Shown here: in pieces, positions 8,202-17,682 of the stretch
Numbering within the stretch: position 1 is the first letter of the stretch
How the letters are laid out: the number at the start of each line of letters is the position of its first letter
Assembly (NCBI RefSeq): GCF_006483455.1
Contig: NZ_PPPU01000042.1
Coordinates: forward strand, 1 to 42,800
Source: Methylomonas koyamae
GTDB lineage: Bacteria; Pseudomonadota; Gammaproteobacteria; Methylococcales; Methylomonadaceae
Direction: 5' to 3'
Length of the DNA: 42,800 bases
Position numbers and translations under genes: made by a program
The notes under the pieces: generated by a model
Seen by the model: only the letters and a program-made list of their open reading frames with translations
Database searches by the model: none
Told to the model about the DNA's origin: nothing

Positions 8202-10267
8202 GCTTGCAGCTTGGAAATGTCGGCGATTCGCAAGAATTGGTTGGACAATTTGGCCAGCAGCGCCAAGCGGCTGTTACGCAGTGCCGGATCGTCGGTATTG
8301 ACCATCACGTTGTCGAAAAAAGCGTCGACGCTGTCGCGCAGCTGCGCCAGGCGGCTTAGCGCCAGCGCATAATTTTGTTCCGCCAATAACGGCCCGATAT
8401 CGGCCTCCGACTGTTCGGCGGCGATAAGCAGGTTTTTCTCCGCCGCTTCGACTAATGTCCCGATCTGCTCGGCCGGCGCTTGCTCGGACTTTTTCAGGAT
8501 ATTGCTGATCCGTTTGTTGGCTGCCGCCAAACTTTCCGCTTCAGGCAGAGCGCGGAAATTCTGTACGGCGCGGATGCGTTGCCAAAAATCGAACGGCCGG
8601 GTCGGATTAACCGTCAGGACCGCTTCGAATTCGTCGCTGGAAAAGCCCTGGTCCAGGCAGTAGCCTTTCAGGCGGTCGAAAATAAAGCCGACCAGTTTCT
8701 GCCGGATTTCGGCTTTGTCGAAAGCGTGGCTGAATTGCGCCAGCGCCGCATCCAGCAATTCCGCAACGTCCAAGGCCAAACCGTTTTCGACCAGTATCCG
8801 CAAGATACCTATCGCGGCACGGCGTAAGGCATACGGATCCTTGTCGCCGGTCGGAATCAGGCCAACGCTGAAAATACCGGCCAGCGTGTCGATTTTTTCA
8901 GCCAACGCCAGCGCAATGCTGATCGGCGCCTGCGGAATTTCGCCACCGGATTGTTTCGGGAAATACTGTTCTTCCAGCGCGTGGGCCACCGCCAAATCTT
9001 CGCCGTCGGCCGCGGCATAATAGCGCCCCATCGTGCCTTGCAGATTGGCGAACTCGCCGACCATATTGGTTATCAGATCGGTTTTCGCCAGTAGGGCTGC
9101 GCGCTTGGCCAAGCCCGCGTCGGCGCCGAGTTGTTCAGCAATCAGGCCGGCCAGATTGGCGACACGTTCGGTTTTGTCGAACAAGGTGCCCAGGTCTTTC
9201 TGGAACACGATGGTTTTCAGGCTTTCCACCCGTTCCGCCAGCGACTGTTTTCTATCCTGCTTCCAGAAAAATTCGGCATCGACCAGACGCGGCAATACCA
9301 CCCGCTCGTTGCCGGCCCGAATCGAATCCGGACGCGAGCTTTCGATATTGGCGAAGGTAATGAAATGCGGCAGCAAACCGCCTTGCGCATTCTTCACCGG
9401 GAAGTATTTCTGGTTGGCCTGCATCGTCGTGATCAATACTTCCTGCGGCAATTCCAGAAAACGGGAATCGAAATTACCCACCACCGGCACCGGCCATTCG
9501 TTCAGCGCAGCAACCTCTTCCAGCAGGTCCGCCTCGATATGGGCGACGCCGCCGACTTTTTCCGCCGCTTGGTTCGCCGCATCGCGAATCACCGTCATCC
9601 GTTCCTCGAAATCGGCCAGCACCTTGCCCTGCAGCCTTAAAACCTCCAGATACTCGTGCGGGTCGTGAATGCTCAAATCCTGCGGCGCGTGAAAGCGGTG
9701 GCCGCGCGTGATCCGGCCGGTAGTACGGCCGAGGATGTCGGTAACGATGATTTCGCTGCCGAACAATAGCACCGCCCAATGTACCGGTCGGGCGAATTCG
9801 GCGTCGAAACTGCCCCAGCGCATGCGCTTGGCGATCGGCAGATTGACCAAAGCCTTGCGGATGATGTCCGGTAATAATTCGGCAGTGGCCTGACCTTTTA
9901 CGGCCTGCTTGAAGATCAGCCAGGAGCCTTTGTCGGTCTCCAGTTTTTCCAATTGCTCGAAACTGGCGCCGCAACTGGCCGCGAAGCCCAAGGCCGCCTT
10001 GCTGGGCGTGCCGTCCGGCCCGTAAGCCGCTTGCAGGGCCGGGCCGCGTTTCTCGACCACCTTGTCGGCCTGAAAGGTTTGCAGATCGTCGATCAAGACT
10101 GACAATCGGCGCGGAGTGGCATAGGCGCGGGCCAAGTCGTAACTCAATCCGGCATCCTGCAGACCGGCCAGGATGTTGTCCAGCAAGGCTTGGCTCAGGC
10201 GTTTCAGAGACTTCGGCGGTAATTCCTCGCAGCCCAATTCGAATAGAAAATGATTGGTCGCAGTCAT
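8198..10267 (-). CDS. glyS: Glycyl-tRNA synthetase beta subunit
   Basis: 689 residues, the normal length for the bacterial beta subunit of the alpha2-beta2 glycyl-tRNA synthetase. The N-terminus FLFELGCEELPPKSL is diagnostic. The C-terminal part carries the DALR-type anticodon-binding helices and ends near FFDNVMVNTDD. It binds tRNA-Gly while the alpha subunit makes the adenylate. It follows glyQ by two bases and is coupled to gmhB by a four-base overlap. No disruption seen. Confidence 0.98.
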   Translation of the reverse strand: MTATNHFLFELGCEELPPKSLKRLSQALLDNILAGLQDAGLSYDLARAYATPRRLSVLIDDLQTFQADKVVEKRGPALQAAYGPDGTPSKAALGFAASCGASFEQLEKLETDKGSWLIFKQAVKGQATAELLPDIIRKALVNLPIAKRMRWGSFDAEFARPVHWAVLLFGSEIIVTDILGRTTGRITRGHRFHAPQDLSIHDPHEYLEVLRLQGKVLADFEERMTVIRDAANQAAEKVGGVAHIEADLLEEVAALNEWPVPVVGNFDSRFLELPQEVLITTMQANQKYFPVKNAQGGLLPHFITFANIESSRPDSIRAGNERVVLPRLVDAEFFWKQDRKQSLAERVESLKTIVFQKDLGTLFDKTERVANLAGLIAEQLGADAGLAKRAALLAKTDLITNMVGEFANLQGTMGRYYAAADGEDLAVAHALEEQYFPKQSGGEIPQAPISIALALAEKIDTLAGIFSVGLIPTGDKDPYALRRAAIGILRILVENGLALDVAELLDAALAQFSHAFDKAEIRQKLVGFIFDRLKGYCLDQGFSSDEFEAVLTVNPTRPFDFWQRIRAVQNFRALPEAESLAAANKRISNILKKSEQAPAEQIGTLVEAAEKNLLIAAEQSEADIGPLLAEQNYALALSRLAQLRDSVDAFFDNVMVNTDDPALRNSRLALLAKLSNQFLRIADISKLQA

Positions 10268-10269
10268 GA

Positions 10270-11196
10270 TTACGCTCCTTGTCTGGCCAGAATCGGAAAG
10301 CCCAGCGCTTCCCGGCGGTTGTAATAAGCTTCGGCGACCGATTTGGCCATATTGCGGACCCTGAGGATATAGCGTTGGCGCTCGGTCACGGAAATGGCGT
10401 GGCGGGCGTCGAGCAGGTTAAACGAGTGCGAGGCTTTCAACACCATTTCATAGGCCGGCAGCGGCAGATTTTTTTCCAACAACATCAGGCATTCGCGTTC
10501 GTAGGTGTCGAAGCAGTTGAACAGGAAATCGACGTTGGCCAGGTCGAAGTTGAACTCCGACATTTCCACCTCGTTCTGGTGAAATACGTCGCCGTAAGTG
10601 ACCACGCCTTGCGGGCCCTGAGTCCAGACCAGATCGAATACGGACTCGACGCCTTGCAGATACATCGCGATCCGTTCCAGACCATAAGTAATCTCGCCGG
10701 TCACCGGCCGGCATTCCAAACCGCCGACTTGTTGGAAATAGGTAAATTGCGTCACTTCCATACCGTTCAACCACACTTCCCAGCCCAAGCCCCAGGCGCC
10801 CAGGGTCGGCGACTCCCAGTTGTCCTCGACGAAGCGGATGTCGTGTTCCAACAGATCCAGCCCCAAATGGCGCAACGATCCCAGGTAAAGCTCCTGGATG
10901 TTGTCCGGCGACGGCTTCATGATCACCTGGAATTGGTAGTAGTGCTGCAAGCGGTTCGGATTTTCGCCGTAGCGGCCGTCGGTCGGCCGGCGCGAAGGCT
11001 GCACGTATGCCGAGTTCCAGGGCTCCGGGCCTATCGCGCGCAAAAACGTGGCCGGATGGAAGGTGCCGGCGCCGACTTCCTGGTCCAAAGGCTGCAACAA
11101 CACACACCCCTGATTCGACCAGTATTCCTGCAAAGTCAGAATCAGGCCCTGAAAAGTTGAGACATCGTTTTTGCTAGTCGACACGTTGAGAGCCAC
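10270..11196 (-). CDS. glyQ: Glycyl-tRNA synthetase alpha subunit
   Basis: 308 residues, class II catalytic subunit that activates glycine. Recognised by [22 protein letters not shown] near the start (split here: [12 protein letters not shown] then GC-rich binding loop), [13 protein letters not shown] and [20 protein letters not shown]. The track start is GTG at 11196; a second in-frame GTG at 11184 is also possible and there is no ATG in frame nearby. First gene of the minus-strand operon glyQ-glyS-gmhB-plsC; its promoter must lie in the 233-base gap shared with the divergent ubiA. Confidence 0.97.
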   Translation of the reverse strand: MALNVSTSKNDVSTFQGLILTLQEYWSNQGCVLLQPLDQEVGAGTFHPATFLRAIGPEPWNSAYVQPSRRPTDGRYGENPNRLQHYYQFQVIMKPSPDNIQELYLGSLRHLGLDLLEHDIRFVEDNWESPTLGAWGLGWEVWLNGMEVTQFTYFQQVGGLECRPVTGEITYGLERIAMYLQGVESVFDLVWTQGPQGVVTYGDVFHQNEVEMSEFNFDLANVDFLFNCFDTYERECLMLLEKNLPLPAYEMVLKASHSFNLLDARHAISVTERQRYILRVRNMAKSVAEAYYNRREALGFPILARQGA

Positions 11197-11429
11197 TCGT
11201 TTGGTAAAAATGCCCCGATTATATCCGAAATCGCTACGCAGGGCGGAAGGGCGCCGGGCCGCCGATACCCGACAAAGCTTGCTGGCGACGGGCTGGCCGC
11301 CGCAAAATCCGGCGTGGATTCGGCTGCGGTTAGACTAGTCGACAACTCGGCTAAAACCGCCGGTTTTGGATTAGAATGCCCGGCCATGGCCCGCAATCGC
11401 CCTTGTAACTTCCCAACCCTTGCCCAGCG

Positions 11430-12290
11430 ATGAATAAAATTACCGAGCGCCTTCGCCAATACTGGCTTCTCGCCCGCTTCGACAAACCCATAGGCATTTT
11501 CATTTTGCTGTGGCCTACCTTATGGGCGTTATGGATTGCCGGCAACGGCAGGCCGGATTCCTTGGTGTTGACGGTATTCGTTGCCGGCGTGGTTTTGATG
11601 CGCGCAGCCGGCTGCGTCATCAACGATTATGCCGACCGCGATTTCGACCCGCATGTCGACCGCTGCAAGCAACGGCCGATCGCCGCCGGCCGCGTCACGC
11701 CCAAAGAAGCCTTGCTGGTATTTGCAGCACTGTGCCTGACCGCGTTCGGCCTGGTGTTATTGATGAACTGGTACACGATAGCGCTGTCCTTCGTCGGCGC
11801 TTTTCTGGCGGCCAGCTATCCGTTCATGAAACGCTATACCCATTTGCCGCAAGCCTATCTGGGCGCGGCATTCGGTTTTGCGGTACCGATGGCGTTTGCC
11901 GCCCAAACCAACAGCATCCCGTTGGTGGGCTGGGTTTTATATCTGGCGGTTTTGCTGTGGGCGCTGGTGTACGACACGATGTATGCGATGGTTGATATCG
12001 ACGACGACTTGAAAATCGGCGTTAAATCCACGGCAATTTTATTCGGCAGCCGGGTGCGGGAAATCACCGGCGGTCTGCAAGTCGTCATACTGGGCTTGTT
12101 AGTCTGGATCGGCACGCGACAGCAATTGGCCTGGCCCTATTACGCCGGTTTATTGGCCGCGACCGGTTTTGCGGTTTACCAGCAAACGCTGATCTTCCAT
12201 TTCGACAAATCCAATTGTTTCAAAGCGTTTTTGAACAACAACTGGTTTGGTCTGGCCGTATTTGCCGGACTGGTGCTGGCATACCTGTAA
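11430..12290 (+). CDS. ubiA: 4-hydroxybenzoate octaprenyltransferase
   Basis: Integral membrane prenyltransferase that attaches the polyprenyl tail to 4-hydroxybenzoate in ubiquinone synthesis. 286 residues with about eight hydrophobic helices. First aspartate-rich motif NDYADRDFD (Asn65, Asp66, Asp69, Asp73) and second motif YDTMYAMVDIDDD (Asp182, Asp189, Asp191-193), both needed for Mg-diphosphate binding. It stands alone: ubiC, often its partner, is not next to it. It diverges from glyQ. Confidence 0.96.
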   Translation: MNKITERLRQYWLLARFDKPIGIFILLWPTLWALWIAGNGRPDSLVLTVFVAGVVLMRAAGCVINDYADRDFDPHVDRCKQRPIAAGRVTPKEALLVFAALCLTAFGLVLLMNWYTIALSFVGAFLAASYPFMKRYTHLPQAYLGAAFGFAVPMAFAAQTNSIPLVGWVLYLAVLLWALVYDTMYAMVDIDDDLKIGVKSTAILFGSRVREITGGLQVVILGLLVWIGTRQQLAWPYYAGLLAATGFAVYQQTLIFHFDKSNCFKAFLNNNWFGLAVFAGLVLAYL

Positions 12291-12500
12291 CCGGACAGAC
12301 TGGGTTGACGCCGGATTTTTTGCGTCACCGGCGGTCCTCCCAAGCGGATGCGTTTGCCAGGCAGAGGTGATGCTTTTATTAACGCAACTGAATTTCGGCA
12401 AGCCGCGGCTGTTGGCCGCGGACTTGGCGAGGTAGAACCCGTAGCGCGGCTATTTGGACGCGGGATGTTCGCTGGTTTCAAGGCATATGGTGGGCTCGCG
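12291..12500. other. Non-coding gap between ubiA and the efflux operon
   Basis: About 210 bases before the tetR promoter with no convincing gene. It holds a GC-rich 7-bp hairpin (CCGCGGC 12403-12409, loop TGTTG, GCCGCGG 12415-12421) without a T-run. This could help end ubiA transcription, but that is weak. Confidence 0.4.
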
Positions 12501-12529
12501 TTGACAATCAATCGATTGATTGATATTTT
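12501..12529 (+). promoter_or_regulatory. Promoter of the tetR-RND operon
   Basis: TTGACA (12501-12506), 17 bases, TATTTT (12524-12529). A perfect -35 at ideal spacing, with one operator lying in the spacer and a second just downstream of the -10. Confidence 0.75.
12505..12522. promoter_or_regulatory. Operator 1, 18-bp perfect palindrome
   Basis: CAATCAATCGATTGATTG reads the same on both strands and fills the spacer between -35 and -10. It shares the 16-base core AATCAATCGATTGATT with operator 2. It is the natural binding site for the TetR-type protein encoded next. Confidence 0.85.
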
Positions 12530-12531
12530 CT

Positions 12532-12549
12532 AAATCAATCGATTGATTT
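12532..12549. promoter_or_regulatory. Operator 2, 18-bp perfect palindrome
   Basis: AAATCAATCGATTGATTT, same core as operator 1, centre 27 bases further on, covering the likely transcription start. Two sites suggest cooperative repression or DNA looping over a very short distance. Confidence 0.85.
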
Positions 12550-12570
12550 CTTGCTTGGATATTCGGCGGC

Positions 12571-13251
12571 ATGACTAAAACCACCCCCTGCGACACCGAT
12601 ACTCATGATTCCCGCAGCAGACTGGTTAGCGCTGCACTGCGCTTGTTTGCCGAAAAAGGTTACGAAGGCGCCTCCACCCGCGAGATCTGCGAGGCGGCAG
12701 GCGTCAACATTTCCGCGATCCGCTATTACTTCGGCGACAAAGCCGGCTTGTACCGCGCCGCGTTCACCGAGCCGATGGGCGAATCCCCGTGCGGTGCGAA
12801 CATAGCCGAATATGCCGATTTGCCGTTGCCCGAAGTGTTTTACCGCTTCTTCAGCGAATTTCTGGAGCCCCTGAAAAAAGGCGAAGAGCTCGGGCTGGTG
12901 ATGAAGCTGCATTTCCGGGAGATGATCGAGCCGACCGGGGCTTGGCAGCAAGAGATCGATGCGGAGATCAAGCCGCAACACGATGGCTTGGTGGCGTTGT
13001 TGCAAGCCCATTTTGGCCTGGCTGAAATCGACGACGATTTGCATCGGCTGGCGTTCTCGATCACCGGCATGGCTGTGCATTTTTATGTCGGGCAAGACGT
13101 CATCGCCGCGGTTTCGCCGCCGTTGTTGAATACGCCCGACGCAGTCGACATCCTGGCGGAACGTTTGGCCGGCTACGCGACGGCTATGGTTGCCGGTGAG
13201 GCGGCACGGCGTCGGCTCCCCGTTGTAGCCCAGGCCCGGCATTCGCATTAA
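12571..13251 (+). CDS. TetR-family repressor, CecR (YbiH)-like
   Basis: 226 residues. N-terminal helix-turn-helix: LVSAALRLFAEKGYEGAS, TREICEAAGVNISAIRYYF (recognition helix about 44-54). The C-terminal ligand domain resembles the CecR/DUF1956 type (LVMKLHFREMIEPTGAW, FSITGMAVHFYVGQD). It is the first gene of an operon with an RND adaptor and pump 28 bases downstream, and two palindromes sit on its own promoter. The simplest model is self-repression and repression of the pump, lifted by a toxic ligand. E. coli CecR likewise sits before a membrane-fusion gene, though there with an ABC transporter. Confidence 0.9.
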   Translation: MTKTTPCDTDTHDSRSRLVSAALRLFAEKGYEGASTREICEAAGVNISAIRYYFGDKAGLYRAAFTEPMGESPCGANIAEYADLPLPEVFYRFFSEFLEPLKKGEELGLVMKLHFREMIEPTGAWQQEIDAEIKPQHDGLVALLQAHFGLAEIDDDLHRLAFSITGMAVHFYVGQDVIAAVSPPLLNTPDAVDILAERLAGYATAMVAGEAARRRLPVVAQARHSH

Positions 13252-13279
13252 ATCAGATCTATTTCACTGGAGGAAAACC

Positions 13280-14389
13280 ATGACCCACGGAAAAATCATT
13301 GCATTGGTCGTTGCCTTGCTGTCGATGATCGGGCTCGGTCTGGCGGTTGGCAGCGCTAAGGAACCTGCGCCCGCCGCATTGCCGGCCGCCAACCCGGCGC
13401 TTAGCGTCACCACGGTGCAGCCGCAAATGGTGGACATGCCGATTGCCCTGACCGCCAACGGTTCGATCGCGGCGTGGCAGGAAGCGGTGATCGGTGCCGA
13501 AATCGGTGACTTGCGGCTCAACGCCGTTAACGTGCAAGTCGGGCAAACCGTGAAGAAAGGCCAGGTGTTGGCAACCTTTGCCGACGAAAGCGTGTTGGCC
13601 GACATCGCGCAAAGCCGCGGCATCGTCGCCGAAGCCGAAGCCAATCTGGCGGAAGCGCGGGCCAATGCGGAACGCGCGCGCAAAGTTCTGGAGAAAGGTG
13701 CGTTGAGCGCCCAGCAGGTCGACCAATACTTGACCGGCGCCAAAACCGCCGAAGCCAAACTGCAATCGGCCAAGGCGCAACTGGAGGTGCAATTGCTGCG
13801 CTTGAAGTACACCAAGGTTCTGGCCAGCGACGATGGCGTAATCTCGTCACGCAGCGCGACATTGGGCGCCGTCGCGGCCAAAGGCCAGGAGTTATTCAAA
13901 CTGATCCGGCAGAACCGGTTGGAATGGCGGGGTGAAGTCACTGCTGCCGAAATGACGCAACTGCGGCCCGGCGTCGCGGTGACGGTCGAAGTGCCTAATG
14001 TCGGTAGCATCCGGGGAAGTGTGCGTTTCCTGGCGCCAACCTTGGACGAACAAAGCCGTAACGGCCTGGTTTACGTCGATCTGCCTAACGCGGCGCAAAG
14101 CGGTTTGCGGGCCGGCATGTTCGGTCGCGGCGAATTTCATCTCGGTTCCCGCGCCGGCTTGACCGTACCGCAAGACGCGCTATCGCTGCGCGAAGGTTTC
14201 AGTTACGTGTTCCGCCTGACCGAGCAGAGCGGCGAGCGGGCCAAGGTCGAGCAGGTCAAAGTCCAATTGGGCCGCCGCGCCGGAGATAAGCTGGAAGTAC
14301 TGGCAGGCCTGAACCCCGGCGATCGCCTGGTGGCCAGAGGCGCATCCTTCCTGGCCGACGGCGACAGCGTCAGAGTGGTGGCGCCATGA
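13280..14389 (+). CDS. RND efflux periplasmic adaptor (membrane fusion protein)
   Basis: 369 residues. An N-terminal membrane helix or signal (about 5-25), then a lipoyl-like half (NGSIAAWQEAVIGAEIGDL), a short coiled-coil hairpin (about 115-170, rich in Ala, Glu and Lys), the second lipoyl half with VLASDDGVISSRSATLG, a beta-barrel and a membrane-proximal domain. It links the inner-membrane pump to an outer-membrane channel. The N-terminus has no lipobox Cys, so membrane anchoring is by helix. GGAGG precedes the ATG, and the stop overlaps the pump start (ATGA). Confidence 0.93.
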   Translation: MTHGKIIALVVALLSMIGLGLAVGSAKEPAPAALPAANPALSVTTVQPQMVDMPIALTANGSIAAWQEAVIGAEIGDLRLNAVNVQVGQTVKKGQVLATFADESVLADIAQSRGIVAEAEANLAEARANAERARKVLEKGALSAQQVDQYLTGAKTAEAKLQSAKAQLEVQLLRLKYTKVLASDDGVISSRSATLGAVAAKGQELFKLIRQNRLEWRGEVTAAEMTQLRPGVAVTVEVPNVGSIRGSVRFLAPTLDEQSRNGLVYVDLPNAAQSGLRAGMFGRGEFHLGSRAGLTVPQDALSLREGFSYVFRLTEQSGERAKVEQVKVQLGRRAGDKLEVLAGLNPGDRLVARGASFLADGDSVRVVAP

Positions 14390-17300
14390 ACGTATCGGCT
14401 TGGTGCATCCGCAACCCGATCCCGGCGCTGATGCTGTTCGTGCTGCTGTCGTTCGGCGGCGTGCACAGCTTCAAAACCATGAAAATCCAGAATTTTCCGG
14501 ACCTGGATTTACCTACGGTTACGGTCACGGCAAAGCTGCCCGGAGCCTCGCCGGCGCAACTGGAAACCGAGGTGGCGCGCAAAATCGAAAACGCCATTGC
14601 CACCTTGCAGGGTTTGAAGCACATCATGACCAAAGTCCAGGACGGCAGTGCGACCATCACCGCCCAATTTCGCCTGGAAAAGCCGGTGCAGGAGGCGGTG
14701 GAGGATGTGCGTTCCGCCGTGACCAAGGTACGCACCGATTTGCCCAGCGATCTGCGCGATCCTATCGTCAATAAACTCGATCTGGCCGGCTCGCCGATTC
14801 TGGCGTTTACCGTGCGCTCCGACCAGCGCGACGACGAAGCCTTGTCCTGGTTCGTCGAAGACACCGTCGCCAAGCGCTTACTGGCTGTAAACGGCGTTGG
14901 CGCCGTGACCCGGGTCGGCGGCGTCAGCCGGGAAGTGACGATTGCGCTCGATCCGGTCAAATTGCAGGCTTTGGGTGCGACTGCGGCCGACATTTCCCGC
15001 CAGTTGCGCGAAATGCAGCGCGAAAGCGCCGGCGGCCGTACCGATCTGGGCAGCGGCGAGCAGCCGGTGCGCACCTTGGCCAACGTGCTCTCGGTGGATG
15101 AGATGCGGCCGCTGCAGTTATCGCTGCCGGACGGTCGTCATATCCGTCTGGATCAGGTCGCCACGGTCGAAGATTCGGTGGCCGAACGCCGGGCTGCTGC
15201 GTTTCTGGACGGCAAGCCGGTGGTCGGTTTCGAGGTCACCCGCAGCCGCGGTGCCGGCGAAGTCGAGGTCGGCGCCGGTGTGAAGAAGGCTTTGGACGAA
15301 TTGTTGGCCGCGAATCCGGACATCGAATTCAGCGAGGCTTTCAATTTCGTCGATCCGGTTGCGGAAGAATTTGAAGGCTCAATGGCCATGCTCTACGAAG
15401 GCAGTTTGCTGGCGGTGCTGGTGGTCTGGCTGTTTCTGCGCGACTGGCGCGCTACCTTCATCTCGGCGGTAGCCTTGCCCTTGTCGGTGGTGCCTGCCTT
15501 CATCGGTATGGACCTGTTCGGGTTTTCGTTGAACGTGATCACCTTGCTGGCCTTGTCCCTGGTGATAGGCATCCTGGTCGACGACGCCATCGTCGAAGTG
15601 GAAAACATCGTCCGCCATCTGCGGATGGGCAAGACGCCGTACCAGGCAGCAATGGAAGCCGCCGACGAAATCGGTCTGGCCGTGGTCGCCACCACCTTTG
15701 CCCTGGTCGCGGTGTTTTTGCCGACCGCGTTCATGAGCGGCGTTGCCGGCCGTTTTTTCAAACAATTCGGTTGGACCGCGGCGTTGGCGGTGATGGCCTC
15801 GCTGGTGGTGGCGCGGATGTTGACGCCGATGATGTCCGCCTATCTGTTGAAAGGCACCGGCCACCAGGAAATAGCCGAAGGACCGTTGATGCGCTGGTAC
15901 ATGCGTGCGGCCGCCTGGTGCCTGAGGCAACGCCTGCTGACGATCAGCGGTGCGGCGGCGTTTTTCGTCGGCTCGCTGATGCTGATTCCCTTATTGCCGA
16001 CCGGTTTCATTCCAGCCGACGATAATCCGCAAACCCAGGTGTTCGTCGAATTGCCGCCGGGTGCCAGCTTGAACCAGACCCAAGCCTTGGCGGAAGCCGC
16101 CCGGCTTCTGGTGGCCGACATTCAATACGTGAAGACGGTCTATACCACGATAGGCGCCGGCTCGGCCGGTAGCGATCCGATGGCCGGCGACCAGGGCGCC
16201 GGCGAAGTGCGCAAAGCCACGTTGACCATTACCTTGGCCAGCCGCCGCGACCGACCGGTCCGAAAACAGGTTATCGAACAACAGATTCGGCAAGCCTTGG
16301 AAAAATTACCCGGGGTGCGTACCAAAGTCGGTTTGGGGGCGTCCGGCGAGAAATACGTGCTGGTGTTAAGCGGCGACGATCCGCAAGCCTTGTATAGCGC
16401 AGCCCGCGCCGTCGAGCGCGATCTGCGGACGATTCCGGGCCTGGGTAGCATTGCCTCCAGCGCTGCTCTGGTCCGGCCGGAAATTGCCGTAAGGCCGGAT
16501 TTCGCCCGCGCCGCCGACTTGGGCGTCACTACTGCCGCATTGGCCGAAACGTTGCGCATCGCCACGGTCGGCGATTACGACTGGTCGCTGTCCAAGCTGA
16601 ATCTGGCCCAGCGCCAGGTGCCGATGGTGGTGAAGCTGGCCGCCGAAGGCCGCCGCGATCTGGCGGTGCTGGAACGGCTGGCGGTGCCGTCGGCAAAAAG
16701 CGGTAGCGGTACGGTCTTGGTCGGCCAGGTGGCGAAACTGGAACTGTCCAGCGGCCCGGCCGTGATCGACCGTTACGACCGTTCGCGTAACGTCAATTTC
16801 GAGATCGAACTGTCCGGCCAGCCGCTCGGCGAAGTCACCGCCGCGGTCGCCAATCTGCCCAGCATCCGCAATCTGCCGGCCGGCGTCAAACGCATCAGCA
16901 TCGGCGACGCCGAGATGATGGAAGAGCTGTTTTCCAGTTTCGGTTTGGCGATGCTGACCGGCTTGCTCTGCATCCTGGTGGTGCTGATCCTGCTGTTCAA
17001 GGATTTCATCCAGCCGATCACGATCCTGGCCGCGCTGCCATTATCGTTCGGCGGCGGTTTCGTCGCCTTGCTGTTGACCGGCAAGGCCTTCTCGATGCCG
17101 TCCTTGATCGGTTTGGTGATGTTGATGGGCATCGCCACCAAAAACTCGATTCTGCTGGTCGAATATGCCATCGTCGCCCGCCGCGATCATGGCATGAGTC
17201 GCGCCGATGCGTTGCTGGATGCCTGCCGCAAACGGGCGCGGCCGATTGTGATGACCACCATCGCGATGGGCGCCGGGATGCTGCCGATCGCACTTGGTAC

Positions 17301-17499
17301 CGGCGATGCCGATGCCTCGTTCCGCAGCCCGATGGCAATTGCGGTAATCGGCGGCCTGATCACCTCGACCTTGCTTAGTTTGTTGGTGATTCCGGTGGCG
17401 TTTACATATCTGGACGACGGTAAGCAATGCGCGCTGCTACTGTGGCGGCGTTGTTTCGGCGGCAATACCGCCGGTGCCCAGGCGCCGGTTCCGGATTGA
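14386..17499 (+). CDS. RND family efflux pump, inner-membrane permease
   Basis: 1037 residues, standard length for the HAE/AcrB superfamily. Twelve transmembrane helices are expected: TM1 near residues 10-30, two large periplasmic loops, and TM blocks around 330-530 and 850-1020. Proton-relay residues are present: Asp399-Asp400 in GILVDDAIVEVEN and Lys919 in IATKNSILLVEYA. Substrates cannot be read from sequence, but control by a CecR/TetR-type repressor suggests toxic hydrophobic compounds. No outer-membrane factor is encoded next to it, so it must borrow a TolC-like channel. Translationally coupled to the adaptor. Confidence 0.95.
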   Translation: MNVSAWCIRNPIPALMLFVLLSFGGVHSFKTMKIQNFPDLDLPTVTVTAKLPGASPAQLETEVARKIENAIATLQGLKHIMTKVQDGSATITAQFRLEKPVQEAVEDVRSAVTKVRTDLPSDLRDPIVNKLDLAGSPILAFTVRSDQRDDEALSWFVEDTVAKRLLAVNGVGAVTRVGGVSREVTIALDPVKLQALGATAADISRQLREMQRESAGGRTDLGSGEQPVRTLANVLSVDEMRPLQLSLPDGRHIRLDQVATVEDSVAERRAAAFLDGKPVVGFEVTRSRGAGEVEVGAGVKKALDELLAANPDIEFSEAFNFVDPVAEEFEGSMAMLYEGSLLAVLVVWLFLRDWRATFISAVALPLSVVPAFIGMDLFGFSLNVITLLALSLVIGILVDDAIVEVENIVRHLRMGKTPYQAAMEAADEIGLAVVATTFALVAVFLPTAFMSGVAGRFFKQFGWTAALAVMASLVVARMLTPMMSAYLLKGTGHQEIAEGPLMRWYMRAAAWCLRQRLLTISGAAAFFVGSLMLIPLLPTGFIPADDNPQTQVFVELPPGASLNQTQALAEAARLLVADIQYVKTVYTTIGAGSAGSDPMAGDQGAGEVRKATLTITLASRRDRPVRKQVIEQQIRQALEKLPGVRTKVGLGASGEKYVLVLSGDDPQALYSAARAVERDLRTIPGLGSIASSAALVRPEIAVRPDFARAADLGVTTAALAETLRIATVGDYDWSLSKLNLAQRQVPMVVKLAAEGRRDLAVLERLAVPSAKSGSGTVLVGQVAKLELSSGPAVIDRYDRSRNVNFEIELSGQPLGEVTAAVANLPSIRNLPAGVKRISIGDAEMMEELFSSFGLAMLTGLLCILVVLILLFKDFIQPITILAALPLSFGGGFVALLLTGKAFSMPSLIGLVMLMGIATKNSILLVEYAIVARRDHGMSRADALLDACRKRARPIVMTTIAMGAGMLPIALGTGDADASFRSPMAIAVIGGLITSTLLSLLVIPVAFTYLDDGKQCALLLWRRCFGGNTAGAQAPVPD

Positions 17500-17682
17500 C
17501 CGTCCAGCGGGGCCGGCCGTTTCGGTCCCGCGACTCCAAATGGTGCATGGCGGGTTAGCACGGCGGGCAAACGGTCCAAACCGGTGCGGTGCCGGACGCT
17601 GACCAGCGGTATTTTCGAGTCGACAAGGCTGGCGAGAAATTTGCTGCACACAAAGCCAGTCTCCACTTTCGACGAGTACCCC

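Noticed and set aside
10279-11160. 293-codon open frame on the plus strand
   Set aside because: Antisense to glyQ, which is unmistakable on the minus strand.
11197-11429. ubiC before ubiA
   Set aside because: The gap is about 230 bases and holds only control sequence; ubiC needs about 500.
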